This document shows, one piece after another, positions 63,297 to 64,000 of a DNA stretch of 64,000 nt. The notes under the pieces were generated by a model, which had not been told where the DNA came from, ran no database searches, and was given only the letters and a program-made list of their open reading frames with translations. Positions within the stretch are counted from its first letter, which is position 1; every line of letters starts with the position of its first letter. The stretch covers positions 434,001 to 498,000 of the forward strand of contig JAPXFQ010001147.1 in the NCBI GenBank assembly GCA_028564705.1, given 5' to 3'. This DNA is from Apricaphanius iberus. Its lineage: Eukaryota > Chordata > Actinopteri > Cyprinodontiformes > Aphaniidae. The translations under genes were made by a program, and so were the position numbers.

Positions 63297-64000
63297 TACA
63301 GACCAAAAGTTTGGACACACCTTCTCATTCATCGAGTTTCCTTTCTTTTCATGACTATTTACAATGTAGATTCTCACTGAAAGCATCAAAACTACGAATT
63401 AACACATGGAATTATGTAGTACTTTTACAAAAAAGTGTGAAATAACCTGGCCTCCAAAGTATTTACCAGTTGTATTAACTCCAGTGAAAGTTGTAAAACC
63501 AAATTTATCTTCAACTGCAAAACAATGTCTGCATTACCACAAGTGAATACATTTGATCTAAATGGTTCCATTTTAGCTCTGGTTATGCGTTTAGATTATC
63601 GTTTTGAATGGGAACTTCTGCCACACTCAAGTTTTCTGACCGAATTTCTGCCAGTTTTTCCCTGTATTTAGCTCCATCCATCTTCCCATCAGTTCTAACC
63701 TGCCCCTGCTGAAGAAGTACCACTCCACACCATGATGCTGCTTTTGGGGTTGGCGTTTTCAGAGTGATGTAAAACGTTAGTTTTCCATACACAGAGTTTG
63801 ACGTGTTGGCCAAACGTTTTAGCTTTTCTCTTCTCTGACCAGAGCAGCATCTTCTGTCTCCCTCTGCCTTGACGCAAACTATATATGTCTTATGCCTTTT
63901 TTTTTTTTTACAATAGTTTTTAGTTTTTCTTGCCACTTCATTAAAGTTGCCGTCATCAGAGTTATTGTAATCAGAGTTTTGGGGCCCCACTCCCAGTCAT
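63297..64000 (-). mobile_element. Tc1-like element entering from the right edge, truncated by the window
   Basis: Starts with TACAGACCAAAAGTTTGGAC, the well-known terminal sequence of a fish Tc1 group. On the minus strand, 63583-63990 remains open and shows worn transposase blocks (KTPTPKAASWCGVVL, KMDGAKYREKLAE), so it encodes a partial, altered transposase. The other end lies outside the window. Confidence 0.85.

Overview
The window is nuclear chromosomal DNA from a ray-finned (teleost-type) fish. The genes are split into many short exons with GT-AG introns. The encoded proteins match vertebrate families along their whole length. The non-coding DNA is AT-rich and full of element types typical of teleosts: Tc1-like and hAT-like DNA transposons, L2/CR1-like and Rex3/RTE-like LINE tails, and a tRNA-promoter retroposon. 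Species cannot be named from the sequence. No bacterial, phage or viral gene set, CRISPR array or biosynthetic cluster is present.

Four complete protein-coding genes were rebuilt exon by exon. Every junction keeps the reading frame. Left to right they are: SCAMP4 (minus, about 4.0-13.6 kb, 233 aa, secretory carrier membrane protein); CHAF1A (plus, about 16.5-36.2 kb, 16 coding exons, 888 aa, large subunit of chromatin assembly factor 1); UBXN6 (minus, coding 39.6-45.7 kb, 11 coding exons, 437 aa, p97/VCP cofactor); and UAP1 (plus, about 46.9-63.2 kb, 506 aa or 520 aa with an optional 42-nt exon, UDP-N-acetylhexosamine pyrophosphorylase). SCAMP4 and CHAF1A are divergent, CHAF1A and UBXN6 are tail to tail, and UBXN6 and UAP1 are head to head about 1.2 kb apart. 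The four proteins act in different processes (membrane traffic, replication-coupled nucleosome assembly, ubiquitin/p97 traffic, amino-sugar nucleotide synthesis), so this is a neighbourhood, not an operon or pathway cluster. CHAF1A and UBXN6 are also convergent neighbours on human 19p13.3, and SCAMP4 lies on the same human arm.

The rest is introns and spacers. Recognisable pieces are a nearly complete but broken Tc1-like element at 1.9-3.1 kb, a compound CA/TA microsatellite near the SCAMP4 promoter, LINE 3' ends at 14 kb, 15 kb, 30.4 kb and 41 kb, at least five hAT-like elements (four with full or near 8-bp target duplications), a retroposon with a perfect 15-bp target duplication nested in one hAT copy, several decayed Tc1 copies in UBXN6 and UAP1 introns, and another Tc1 copy running off the right edge.

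The points most worth following are: a candidate cassette exon in UAP1 at the same junction as the human AGX2 insert; a UAP1-type gene in a 19p13.3-like neighbourhood; a GC-AG intron in UBXN6; changes in two CHAF1A docking motifs; and the nested insertion that dates two repeat families against each other. I found no wholly new biological system.
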